This document shows, in pieces, positions 44,751 to 52,707 of a DNA stretch of 64,000 nt. The notes under the pieces are model-generated. The model had not been told where the DNA came from, ran no database searches, and worked only from the letters and a program-made list of their open reading frames with translations. This DNA comes from Niveibacterium sp. 24ML (GTDB taxonomy: Bacteria; Pseudomonadota; Gammaproteobacteria; Burkholderiales; Rhodocyclaceae), in NCBI RefSeq assembly GCF_026586805.1, contig NZ_JAPFHA010000007.1, positions 114,138 to 178,137 on the forward strand, read 5' to 3'. Positions within the stretch are counted from its first letter, which is position 1. The number at the start of each line of letters is the position of its first letter. Both the position numbers and the translations under genes were made by a program.

Positions 44751-47092
44751 TCGATCACCTCAACCCGGCGCAGGGCGCAGTCGATGGCCAGACGGCGGGC
44801 GCTGCTCCAGCGCCGGAAATGGCTCTCGCCGGCACCGATCACCGCCGGTAGCCCCAGCTCACCGGCGCGAATGGCCATGTGCGAGTTAACCCCACCCCAG
44901 GCGGTGATGAGACCGGCGATCGGGTAGCCGAACAGCCAGTCATAGCCGGGATCGGCATTGGGGATGCAGACGATCGCCCCGGCTAGCGCGGCGCGTTCTT
45001 CATGGCTGACTACGCTGGCCATCACCTGCTTCTGGGTGATGAAGTTGGGCACGGTTTCCGGCCAGCTGAAGGCCCAGACATCGGCCAGATTGCGGATCAC
45101 CGGTGGCAGGGCCAGATGGCGGGTGTCGCTGTAGCTCTGCTGGCCGCGCTCGATGCTGTGGCGCAGCAGGCTGTGGGCATCGACGGCGCAAACCTCCAGC
45201 TGCTGGATGCACTGGATGTCGCAGCAGGCGATCTCCTCGGCGCTGAAGCCCAGCTGCTGGCCGTAAGCCGAGAGCAGCGACAGCGCGTCCGACACATTGC
45301 GGGTAAAGCAGAATTTGGCGTATTCGCGCAGCTCGATGCCTGCCTGCAGGAACTCGAACAGACCGACCACATCGTGGTTGAGGCCATGCTCCTGCAGCAG
45401 GGCACTGATCCGTTTCATCTGCGCCAGAGTCAGGGCAAAGGGGGCAACCGCTTCTGGCGCGGGCGGCTGCTGCTGCCAGTCAAAATACTGATCGGGCGCT
45501 TCGTCGTAGCGGGGCGAAAGCAGATCGTAGGTGCCGGGGCGCAGATGGCCGTAGCGGGCCAGAAACAGTGAACGGTCGCTGCTGCTGCGGTCACGGCTCA
45601 TCTGTTTGCTGACGGTGCTGATGCTGGCCAGAAACTGGTCGTAATCGGCGCTGCTCAGCACCCCCACATCCACCAGCGAGCGCAGCAGCTGCACCGCCAC
45701 AAAGCCAGCCCGGGCCAGCCCGGCGAAGGGCAGGGTGCCATAGCGCTTGGCATCCTCCAGCAGCCAGTAGATCTTGGCCGGCGCATCGAGGTCGGCGTTG
45801 AGCACCGCCTCGCGCCGTTCGCGCAGGGTGTCGAGCTTGGCCGCGTCCTGCCGCCACAGGCCGCTCTGGCCATCGATGATGCCGTTGGTCAGGCGGCGCA
45901 GGCTGTCGGCAATCTGGGTCAGCTCATCGGCGCTAAAGCCGTGAGCTAGCAGTGGCTGCAGCCGCTCGGGCAGATCCAGGGTGTAGCAGGAGAAGACGAT
46001 CTCAAACTCCACTTTGTCATGCAGCGCCGGTTGGGCCAGCAGTTTGTCGATGTAGTAGTCGACCAGCCGCCCGGCCAGGCTGTCGGGCAGATCGGCCGGG
46101 ATAAAGGAGTTGAACGACAGCCGCACATCGATATAGGGCAGGCCGCAGAAGTGCTGCATCAGCGGAAAGCTGCGCAGGTTACGGTAGCCGTAGTTATGGC
46201 GCTGATAGGCCCAGATGGCGTCGGTGACCAGCTCGCGGTAAAGCGACAGGGCCAGAGGTTTGGGGCGGATGCCGATGATCTCGGCCGGGTTCCAGTCGGG
46301 CATCACCCCGTAGATGGTGCGCTGACCGATCAGCAGCGGGTGAGGCTTGAAGCCTTTGGCCACCTTGCTGGCGATCAGGCTCAACAGCTGCTGCTGGCGC
46401 TCGCTGCTCTGGGGTGGTTCACGCAGGATCAGCGGCCGTAGCTGCAGCAGCCACAGTTGCGGCTGGCTGTCCGCCTCGGTCACGGCAAATTCGAGATCAA
46501 AGGGCTGGTCGCCGGTCAGCGCCTGCAGCTCCTCCATCAGCGCCAGCACCGGCGCGATCGGCGCAGGCGGGGTGACCTCGGCCGGCAGCCAGGCGGCGCC
46601 CTGCCAGGTCTCGCTGCCGCTGCTGCCGCTGCTGCCGCCGGTAACGGCGGTGGTATCGCTGCCATCACGCCAGCTGATCACCCGATAGGGGGCGCAGGTG
46701 TTGGGATCATGAGAAAAGGCCACACCACTGCGCGCCACCCGCTGCAGCATCGGCTGGATCAGCACCTCATCCTCGGCGGCGATGCGGCCGTAGGAGGCGA
46801 TCACCGCGTCGATGGCGGTGGCCACAGCGGCGCAGTCGTCGGCGGCGATATCCAGCCGTGACAAAAAAGCGCCAGCCTGACTCTGCTGGTGGCAATCCTC
46901 CAGAGTGCAGCTGGAGCGGATGATCAGCTGCTGGCCGGCGAACTGCTGCTGGACCTGCATCAGGCTGGCCGCGCGCTGCTGCTGCCAGTCCGCCACGCCG
47001 AGGCGCAGCAGCGGCGGGATGGCGGCCAGCGTCAGGCGCCCCTGCAGCGCCTGCAAGGTGCCGGCCTTGGTGGCAAAGGTGAAGCTGGCCAT
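44747..47092 (-). CDS. L-glutamine kinase-like PEP-synthase-family enzyme (Cj1418-type)
   Basis: The 781-residue protein has an N-terminal ATP-grasp-like PPDK domain (LIIRSSCTLEDCHQQSQAGAF at 55-75, read here in two parts; VLIQPMLQRVARSGVAFSHD). A unique central domain follows, and the C-terminal phosphohistidine domain has FGYPIAGLITAWGGVNSHMA with His738, then RAGELGLPAVIGAGE. In C. jejuni the homologue phosphorylates the amide nitrogen of L-glutamine with ATP, making the P-N bond. Length and architecture match. Neighbours of the same pathway make PEP synthase activity unlikely. Confidence 0.88.
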   Translation of the reverse strand: MASFTFATKAGTLQALQGRLTLAAIPPLLRLGVADWQQQRAASLMQVQQQFAGQQLIIRSSCTLEDCHQQSQAGAFLSRLDIAADDCAAVATAIDAVIASYGRIAAEDEVLIQPMLQRVARSGVAFSHDPNTCAPYRVISWRDGSDTTAVTGGSSGSSGSETWQGAAWLPAEVTPPAPIAPVLALMEELQALTGDQPFDLEFAVTEADSQPQLWLLQLRPLILREPPQSSERQQQLLSLIASKVAKGFKPHPLLIGQRTIYGVMPDWNPAEIIGIRPKPLALSLYRELVTDAIWAYQRHNYGYRNLRSFPLMQHFCGLPYIDVRLSFNSFIPADLPDSLAGRLVDYYIDKLLAQPALHDKVEFEIVFSCYTLDLPERLQPLLAHGFSADELTQIADSLRRLTNGIIDGQSGLWRQDAAKLDTLRERREAVLNADLDAPAKIYWLLEDAKRYGTLPFAGLARAGFVAVQLLRSLVDVGVLSSADYDQFLASISTVSKQMSRDRSSSDRSLFLARYGHLRPGTYDLLSPRYDEAPDQYFDWQQQPPAPEAVAPFALTLAQMKRISALLQEHGLNHDVVGLFEFLQAGIELREYAKFCFTRNVSDALSLLSAYGQQLGFSAEEIACCDIQCIQQLEVCAVDAHSLLRHSIERGQQSYSDTRHLALPPVIRNLADVWAFSWPETVPNFITQKQVMASVVSHEERAALAGAIVCIPNADPGYDWLFGYPIAGLITAWGGVNSHMAIRAGELGLPAVIGAGESHFRRWSSARRLAIDCALRRVEVIE

Positions 47093-47098
47093 GGTCTT

Positions 47099-47908
47099 TT
47101 AGCCTTTGCGCCGCGCCGACCAGGCGCGGGTCAGATAGGTGGCTTCGATCACTGGCAGGCCGGCGATGCGCTGCTCGACAAAATCGAGAAACTGCTGGAA
47201 GCGCTGTGGGCCAAGCTGGGCCTGCAGATCGTTGACCGAGCGCCAGGCGCCGAGATAACGCTCGGGGCTCATGGCGATCACATGGCGCCCCTCCAGATAG
47301 ACCACATCCTCAAACCGGGGGCTGTCCCACAGTAGCTCGGTCAGCTGTTCGGTGATGCCAGAGCGGCCAGAGGAGACACGTTTAACATTGGGCTTGAGGG
47401 TGTTGAGGTGGGCCTCGATCTCCACCAGCAGCGGGTTAACTTCCAGCAAGCGCGGGTTCCACAGCGCCGTGAAGCGGCCGCCGGGGCGCAGAATGCGCTG
47501 GAATTCGGCGGTGGCCCGCTCAAAGTCAGCCCAATGGAACGACGACGCCATGCTGACCCAGTCGCAGCACTGATCGGCCAGCCCGGTCTGCTCGGCGCTG
47601 CCAGCCAGCCAGCGGATCGGCCGTGGCTGGTGCTGCTGTTGATCGAGGGCGATAGCGGTGGAACGCATGTCGTCATTGGGTTCGACGGCGGTGACCGAGG
47701 CCACCCCGGCATCGCGCACCATGCGCGTCCAGATGCCGGTGCCAGCCCCGACATCGACAAAATCGACCTGGCTGGCCGGGCAGGGCAGCAGGCCAAGCAG
47801 TGCCTTGAGCACCGACGGACAGTAATCGGGACGGTAGCGGGCGTAGTCATCGGCCAGGCCGGTGAAATCGCCAGCGACAACCGGCTGGACGGAGGGGACT
47901 GTGGTCAT
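47099..47908 (-). CDS. Class I SAM methyltransferase (phosphoramidate cluster)
   Basis: The 269-residue methyltransferase has YARYRPDYCPSVLKALL, the SAM motif VDVGAGTGIWT, SSFHWADFERATAEFQRILR and a C-terminal helical part. It resembles the methyltransferases encoded beside the C. jejuni phosphoramidate genes, for which O-methylation of the phosphoramidate is proposed. The start at 47906-47908 overlaps the kinase stop (ATGA). The 6-nt gap to the glutamine kinase fits one operon. Confidence 0.82.
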   Translation of the reverse strand: MTTVPSVQPVVAGDFTGLADDYARYRPDYCPSVLKALLGLLPCPASQVDFVDVGAGTGIWTRMVRDAGVASVTAVEPNDDMRSTAIALDQQQHQPRPIRWLAGSAEQTGLADQCCDWVSMASSFHWADFERATAEFQRILRPGGRFTALWNPRLLEVNPLLVEIEAHLNTLKPNVKRVSSGRSGITEQLTELLWDSPRFEDVVYLEGRHVIAMSPERYLGAWRSVNDLQAQLGPQRFQQFLDFVEQRIAGLPVIEATYLTRAWSARRKG

Positions 47909-48465
47909 GGCCGTTGCTCCTGAGACAGGCGTTGCACAATCTGGTCGACAAACTGCTGGGGCGCTGAGTCGGCGCTGCCGCACAGCAGCAGGTGAGGGTC
48001 GCGTGGCTCATCGACCAGCAGGTCCAGCCCGGCCACATGCTGCAGTTCGCCAGCCGCATGGCGGGCATAGATGCCCTTGGGGTCACGCCGGCGCAACTCA
48101 TCCAGTGGCACCTTGAGGTAGACCTCGAGATAACCGGGCAGGTGACGGCGGTTCCAGTCGTGAACTTCATGAAACATCGAGATGGTGGCGATGACCACCG
48201 TCACCCCCGACTCGGCCAGCATGGCGCATAGCCGGGCGTAGCGCAGCGCCAGGTTCAGCCGCACCTCACGGCCGTGGTTGGCGGCCGATGGATCGACCGC
48301 ATCGAACAGGCTGCGCAGGCGGTCGCCATCAAGCAGCACCACCGGCTGCTGCTGGCGTAACCGTTCGGCCAGCGCCGTCGCCACCGTCGACTTGCCAGCG
48401 CCAGAGAGGCCGGTGATCCAGATCACCTGAGCCTGTGGCCGCATAACGCTAGCGTTGCTGGTCAT
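47905..48465 (-). CDS. Cytidine diphosphoramidate kinase-like (APS-kinase fold, Cj1415-type)
   Basis: The 186-residue APS-kinase-family protein has the P-loop ITGLSGAGKSTVATAL, LLDGDRLRSLFD, the NLALRYARLCAML helix and a late KVPLDELRRRDPKGIYARH region. In C. jejuni the homologue phosphorylates the 3' hydroxyl of cytidine diphosphoramidate. There are no sulfate-assimilation genes here and every pathway partner is adjacent, so that role is favoured. The start at 48463-48465 has CGGAG six bases upstream; a start eight codons earlier lacks a Shine-Dalgarno. Confidence 0.82.
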   Translation of the reverse strand: MTSNASVMRPQAQVIWITGLSGAGKSTVATALAERLRQQQPVVLLDGDRLRSLFDAVDPSAANHGREVRLNLALRYARLCAMLAESGVTVVIATISMFHEVHDWNRRHLPGYLEVYLKVPLDELRRRDPKGIYARHAAGELQHVAGLDLLVDEPRDPHLLLCGSADSAPQQFVDQIVQRLSQEQRP

Positions 48466-48498
48466 GGCCGGCTCCGTCAGATGGGGCATGAGCAGCGC

Positions 48499-48606
48499 TT
48501 ACCACAGGGTGTAGTTGTCGCCCTCGCGCGGCTGTTTGCGACGCTTGTCCCAGTGGTACAGACCAATGATTACGACCAGCGCCAGAATCAGAAGTAGCCA
48601 TTTCAT
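48499..48606 (-). CDS. 35-residue single-helix membrane protein
   Basis: A short frame begins ATG at 48604-48606 with GGGAG eight bases upstream and ends TAA at 48499-48501. The peptide is MKWLLLILALVVIIGLYHW, then DKRRKQPREGDNYTLW: one hydrophobic helix and a charged tail. It fills the only sizeable gap of the operon (SGNH gene to kinase). The ribosome site and position argue that it is real. Function is unknown; it might anchor or regulate a partner at the membrane. Confidence 0.7.
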   Translation of the reverse strand: MKWLLLILALVVIIGLYHWDKRRKQPREGDNYTLW

Positions 48607-48667
48607 GCTGTGAACTCCCTGCTGTTGGAGTGGGGTTGGGGCCGCGCCCGTGGTTGGCCATCAGCGT

Positions 48668-49744
48668 TCAGCCCTGCCCGCCGGCGGTCACCGCGGGGGT
48701 GAAGATCTGGCGCAACTGCCCGGCAACATAGTCGGCGACCCAGTCGCAACCCAGATCGGTGAAGTGTACCGAGTCAAACATCATCTCGCGGGTCTTGGGG
48801 ATCGCCCGATCAAGGTCGATGAGAGGAACCTGCAGTTCCGTCGCCACATCGCGCACGCACTGGTTCAAGCGCTGATAGTAGCCGCACACCTCGTCATAAC
48901 TGAGTCCTTTGCCGTCCATCATCAGGGTCACATGGTTGACGATTTCGGGGTCGCCATTGGCGATCAGTCGGCTGGCCTGAGTCAGCAGAATCGGTGTGAT
49001 CCCCTTGATCGTGCAGATGCTGCAGAAAACGCGCAGGTTGTCGCTAAACAGCTGGTCGAAGGTGTTGGGGTCGAGCCGGCTTTGCTGCTGGCGCAGCGCC
49101 GCAAACTCATCTGTCGCCGCAACCTGGGGCGCACGCCTGAGCAGCCGCTGCCAGCTGCGCTTAAGGGCGTTGCTGATGAGCCGCTTGCAGGCGCCCTCCG
49201 CCGTCATGCCATCAAACTCGGTGCGGACAAACAGGTTGCGCGACGGAATGCGCGCGTGCCAGTAGTCCTGCTCGTGGATCATCAGCACCAGATCATTGAT
49301 GTTATGCATCAGCGCGCAGGCGGCAGGTTTGAGCGGCAGGATCTTGTTAAACAGCAGGTTGATGCTCTGGGCGGTGGTGTTGCCCCACACCCCGGAGTTA
49401 ATGGTGTTGATGGCCGCCACTTCCGGATAGCGCGCATTGTGGATGGCCGCGACCTGATTGGGCCAGCGCCGATCTTCGTTGTTCCAGATGCATTCGGTGG
49501 TGCTGCCACCGAGAAAGACGATGGAGGGGTCCCGCCCCAACTGGCCATGCTGGGGGTTAATGAAGCCATGTTCATCGGTGGTCATGGCAAAGAACTTATC
49601 CGGCAACTGGCCGTTGGTCTCGGCGATCTTGGAGGGCGGCGCCTTGATCAGGTACTTCTTGTGCGGCGGATACTCGCGGCATTGGATCTTGCGGTAGAGG
49701 CCCGGGGTGACCAGGCCGATATAGCGGACGTAGCCATCACTCAT
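48668..49744 (-). CDS. SGNH/GDSL-fold hydrolase or transferase
   Basis: The 358-residue product has the block I nucleophile IVFLGGSTTECIWNNED (Ser about residue 76), a conserved Asn in NTINSGVWGNTTAQS, and the catalytic Asp-His as FDSVHFTDLGCDW near the C-terminus. SGNH enzymes in glycan loci add or remove acyl groups. It may modify the island's glycan, or possibly take part in transfer of the phosphoramidate; the latter is speculation. It overlaps the next methyltransferase by 4 nt. No signal peptide is obvious, so it is probably cytoplasmic. Confidence 0.8.
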   Translation of the reverse strand: MSDGYVRYIGLVTPGLYRKIQCREYPPHKKYLIKAPPSKIAETNGQLPDKFFAMTTDEHGFINPQHGQLGRDPSIVFLGGSTTECIWNNEDRRWPNQVAAIHNARYPEVAAINTINSGVWGNTTAQSINLLFNKILPLKPAACALMHNINDLVLMIHEQDYWHARIPSRNLFVRTEFDGMTAEGACKRLISNALKRSWQRLLRRAPQVAATDEFAALRQQQSRLDPNTFDQLFSDNLRVFCSICTIKGITPILLTQASRLIANGDPEIVNHVTLMMDGKGLSYDEVCGYYQRLNQCVRDVATELQVPLIDLDRAIPKTREMMFDSVHFTDLGCDWVADYVAGQLRQIFTPAVTAGGQG

Positions 49745-50430
49745 TGCGATGTTTCCGGTTGCTCAGTGGGGGCGGCGACAGCCAGCAGCAGATGGCCGTC
49801 ATCATGTTCTTCACCGTCGTCATCGAAGCGGGCCTGCAGCATGCGGTAGCCCGGGGCCTGGCGGAAGTAGTGCACGGCGCCATCGAAGTGGTCGATGATG
49901 GCGGTACCGTAACGCTGCTCGCGGGCAAAGGCGTTGCTGATCAGCAACCGACCATCGCTGGCCAGCAGGGTGCGCACATTGGCCAGCACCTGGGGCAGAT
50001 CGTCGAGGATGTACCACAGCAACTGGTTGAGGATCACCAGACCAAAACGCTGGCCGCTTAGCTCTGGGGGCAGCGGGTTGGCGCCGATATTGGCGCAGAA
50101 AAAGGGCAGCTGCGGGTAGCGCTGGCGGGCACCGGCAATGGCCACACTGCTGATGTCGAGCCCGCATACCTCGCTGCCGGCAAAGCGCTCGGCGATCAGG
50201 CGGGTGACATGGCCGTGGCCGCAGCCGACTTCCAGAATGCGCCCGAGGTTGGGGCTGGTGGCGGCGAGGGTCAGCAGCCGGGCGCGTGACAGCTGGTAGT
50301 AGCGCCCCATCTGGGCATTAGCGGACTGCTCCCAGGGGTCGTCGCTGTCGCGGTAGTAACCGTCGAAATCGCCGACAAAGGCCAGTTCGCCGTCGCGCTC
50401 CTTGAAGATGTAGCTTTTCGATTTGGACAT
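49741..50430 (-). CDS. Class I SAM methyltransferase (second of the cluster)
   Basis: The 229-residue product has GRILEVGCGHGHVTRLIAER (SAM motif I), CGLDISSVAIAGAR and LVILNQLLWYILDDLPQVL. The N-terminus FKERDGELAFVGDFDGYY is seen in methyltransferases of polysaccharide loci. C. jejuni also has two methyltransferases beside its phosphoramidate genes; which one methylates the phosphoramidate cannot be told here. Confidence 0.85.
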   Translation of the reverse strand: MSKSKSYIFKERDGELAFVGDFDGYYRDSDDPWEQSANAQMGRYYQLSRARLLTLAATSPNLGRILEVGCGHGHVTRLIAERFAGSEVCGLDISSVAIAGARQRYPQLPFFCANIGANPLPPELSGQRFGLVILNQLLWYILDDLPQVLANVRTLLASDGRLLISNAFAREQRYGTAIIDHFDGAVHYFRQAPGYRMLQARFDDDGEEHDDGHLLLAVAAPTEQPETSQ

Positions 50431-50433
50431 CGG

Positions 50434-51462
50434 TTAACCCTTGTGGCGCAGCGCATCATCCAGCGCGCGATAGGCAATATGGTTGACCAGCAGTGACTGA
50501 GGATTGCATACCGCAAGTTGAATCCCATTAGGCTTCAGCACCGTCTGGTCAACCAATTGGAGGTAGTCACCAATGGTCAGACAACCCAATTTGTCAGTGA
50601 TGGCTCGGTTAGCGGTGGCATGGATCTGGTCCGGCTGACGATCCCACTGGCAAGCGCGATAGTCGGCTTCAATTGCCGCCTTGGCGCGGGCAAAGGCTGG
50701 CGAATCGGACGGTAGATCGAAGAAATACTGGTTGCCGCTCAGGTCGACTCCCAGCAGGCAGATCTCGCGATACCCCTGGCGCACGGCGAAGTTGATGGCG
50801 CAGTCGAGGTTGGAACTGTGGTGGATGAGCGGTTCGCGCGTCGCCAGGTAGTAGCGTTTGAGCAGGCGCGACAGCAGTGCCTGATCGCGGGTGGGCAGGG
50901 TGGTTGGCGAGTAGAGCCGAGTTCGCTGGGGGGGGCAGTGAAGCAGAGGCCGTCCGGGGGCGCTGTTGAGCACGAAGTCGTTGTTCAGCAGATGGCGGAT
51001 CTGCATGTAGACGATTTCATGCTGGCGATCGGGGTTGTTGAGCAGCTCGTCACGTACCGCCGCCAGTGCCTCTGCTGAGCGGCCGACTTCGATGAGGTGG
51101 TAGCGAGGCCGGAAAGGATGAACGTAGAAGTAGTTCACGCCAATGGTGTCGAACAATGCCAGCTGCTGCCAGCTAGCGTCGTCGATCCGGGCGATGCTCG
51201 CGCCGCAGCCAAGAATGAAGACCCGGTCGCTGCGTCTTGCTCCGGTGCTCATTGCGTCGGCGGTGATGCCGCCCAGGGCAGGGGCCTCTTCGTTGAAACG
51301 GCTAGCTAGGTAACGGTCCCAGTAGATGTTGGTCAGCTCACGTTGTTCGTCAGGACCACCACCATGCCAGCGGCTGTCGAGCCAGCCGCGAAGCCGGGTT
51401 AGCCGATGCAACCAAGGGGCGTAGAGGCGATAGGCGGGGGTTTTGAATCCGAGTTGGCGCAC
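50434..51462 (-). CDS. DUF115/GT42-like putative glycosyltransferase
   Basis: The 342-residue product has a central Rossmann-like region: VFILGCGASIARIDDASWQQ, then FDTIGVNYFY, HSSNLDCAINFAVRQGYREI and LLGVDLSGNQYFF. This order (GxGxS, then NxxY, then GVDL) is that of Maf/DUF115 proteins and GT42 sialyltransferases such as Cst-II. It may therefore use a CMP-sugar or CDP-linked donor. It is a candidate for the missing phosphoramidate or nonulosonate transferase; this is inference. It lies 3 nt after both neighbours. Confidence 0.6.
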   Translation of the reverse strand: MRQLGFKTPAYRLYAPWLHRLTRLRGWLDSRWHGGGPDEQRELTNIYWDRYLASRFNEEAPALGGITADAMSTGARRSDRVFILGCGASIARIDDASWQQLALFDTIGVNYFYVHPFRPRYHLIEVGRSAEALAAVRDELLNNPDRQHEIVYMQIRHLLNNDFVLNSAPGRPLLHCPPQRTRLYSPTTLPTRDQALLSRLLKRYYLATREPLIHHSSNLDCAINFAVRQGYREICLLGVDLSGNQYFFDLPSDSPAFARAKAAIEADYRACQWDRQPDQIHATANRAITDKLGCLTIGDYLQLVDQTVLKPNGIQLAVCNPQSLLVNHIAYRALDDALRHKG

Positions 51463-51465
51463 AGC

Positions 51466-52707
51466 TTAGGCTCCACTGATGAGGCAGCCAGCTGCGGCAG
51501 CCAATACCTGCTGGCACAGCCAGTCGATGTCGGCTTGCTGATGGCAAAAGCCGGTAAAGACGATGCCGTTGGTAGGCCAGAGCACGCCAAGCTCCAGCAG
51601 CTGCTGGCGGAAACGGCTCTGGGTTGCGGCAGGCAGCTCCAGCGCGTCGCGCTCGGCGCGGTTGCGAAAGCTGCTGGCGGTAAAGGCGACCCGGTTGAAG
51701 GAGCCGATGCCGATGGCCGAGAACGGCAACCCCTGCTGTTTGAACCCCTGATTGAGCTGGTTGCGAAAGCGCTCACCCAGTTGGTCGATGTGGCGGTAAT
51801 CGGCACTGGCCAGCTGGCTGAGCACGGCGCTGCTGGCGGCGGCAACCAGCGGGTTGGCGGAGAAGGTGCCGCCGGTCAGGATCCGTTTGTGGCGGTCGCC
51901 AAAGGTGCGGGCGGCAACCTCGTCGGTGCAGCTGGTCAGGCCGATCGGCAGGCCGCCGCCGAGGATCTTGCCCCAGGTGACGATATCGGGCTGCAGCGGC
52001 CAGTACTGGCCGGCGCCACCGGGCGCGAGGCGAAAGCCGGTGATGATCTCGTCATGGATCACCAGAATGCCGAGGCGGCGGCATTCTGCTTCCAGCCGTT
52101 GCAGAAAGTGCAGGATGTCGGCGCGCGGATTCGAACCCTGCACCGGCTCGATGATCACTGCTGCCAGCTCTTGGCCGTGGGCTGTGATCAGCTCGAAGGC
52201 GCGCTCGTCGTTGTAGGGCAGCAACAGGCTGAAATCGAGCACCGGCTGGGGGATGCCGTCGGGCAGGGTGGTGATGCCGGCGCCAAAGCGGCCTCCATCA
52301 TCCAGCAGGGTCCATTCATTCATGCCGTGCCAGCCGCCGTGGAAGCAGGCGATGCGCTGACGGCCAGCAGCGGCACGGGCCAGACGCAAGGCGCGCAGGG
52401 TGGCTTCGGTGCCGCTGTTGCTGAACACATAGTGGCACTGGGGCGCTGGCAGCAGCGTTGCCAGCCGCTGGCACAGGTCATGGATCTGCGGGTTGTTGTA
52501 GAGATAGATGCTGCCATCGGCGATCTGGCGCTGCACAGCGGCCACCACGGCCGGGTGGGCGTGGCCGAGGATCTGGCTGCCGGCGCCCAGGCCGGCATCA
52601 AACAGCCGGCGGCCATTGTCGCTGTAAAGGTAGGCACCCTCACCGCGGACGATCACAGGTTGGCTATCGGTGCCGTAGCCGGCGTTGTGCAACTGGTAAC
52701 TAGACAT
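51466..52707 (-). CDS. Class III PLP aminotransferase (glutamate-1-semialdehyde aminomutase-like)
   Basis: The 413-residue enzyme has GAGSQILGHAHPAVVAAV, FSNSGTEATLRALRLARA, HDEIITGFR and the PLP Lys in VTWGKILGGGLPIG. It resembles hemL but sits in a glycan operon, so it probably aminates a sugar or short aldehyde. The ATG at 52705-52707 has GGTGAG upstream; a GTG four codons earlier is possible. It overlaps the upstream methyltransferase gene by 8 nt. Confidence 0.85.
   Translation of the reverse strand: MSSYQLHNAGYGTDSQPVIVRGEGAYLYSDNGRRLFDAGLGAGSQILGHAHPAVVAAVQRQIADGSIYLYNNPQIHDLCQRLATLLPAPQCHYVFSNSGTEATLRALRLARAAAGRQRIACFHGGWHGMNEWTLLDDGGRFGAGITTLPDGIPQPVLDFSLLLPYNDERAFELITAHGQELAAVIIEPVQGSNPRADILHFLQRLEAECRRLGILVIHDEIITGFRLAPGGAGQYWPLQPDIVTWGKILGGGLPIGLTSCTDEVAARTFGDRHKRILTGGTFSANPLVAAASSAVLSQLASADYRHIDQLGERFRNQLNQGFKQQGLPFSAIGIGSFNRVAFTASSFRNRAERDALELPAATQSRFRQQLLELGVLWPTNGIVFTGFCHQQADIDWLCQQVLAAAAGCLISGA

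Noticed and set aside
44747..47092. Phosphoenolpyruvate synthase or rifampin phosphotransferase for the 781-aa kinase
   Set aside because: It lacks a PEP-utilising C-terminal barrel and sits in the exact neighbour order of the L-glutamine kinase pathway. Rifampin phosphotransferases would not be coupled to a cytidylyltransferase and amidohydrolase.
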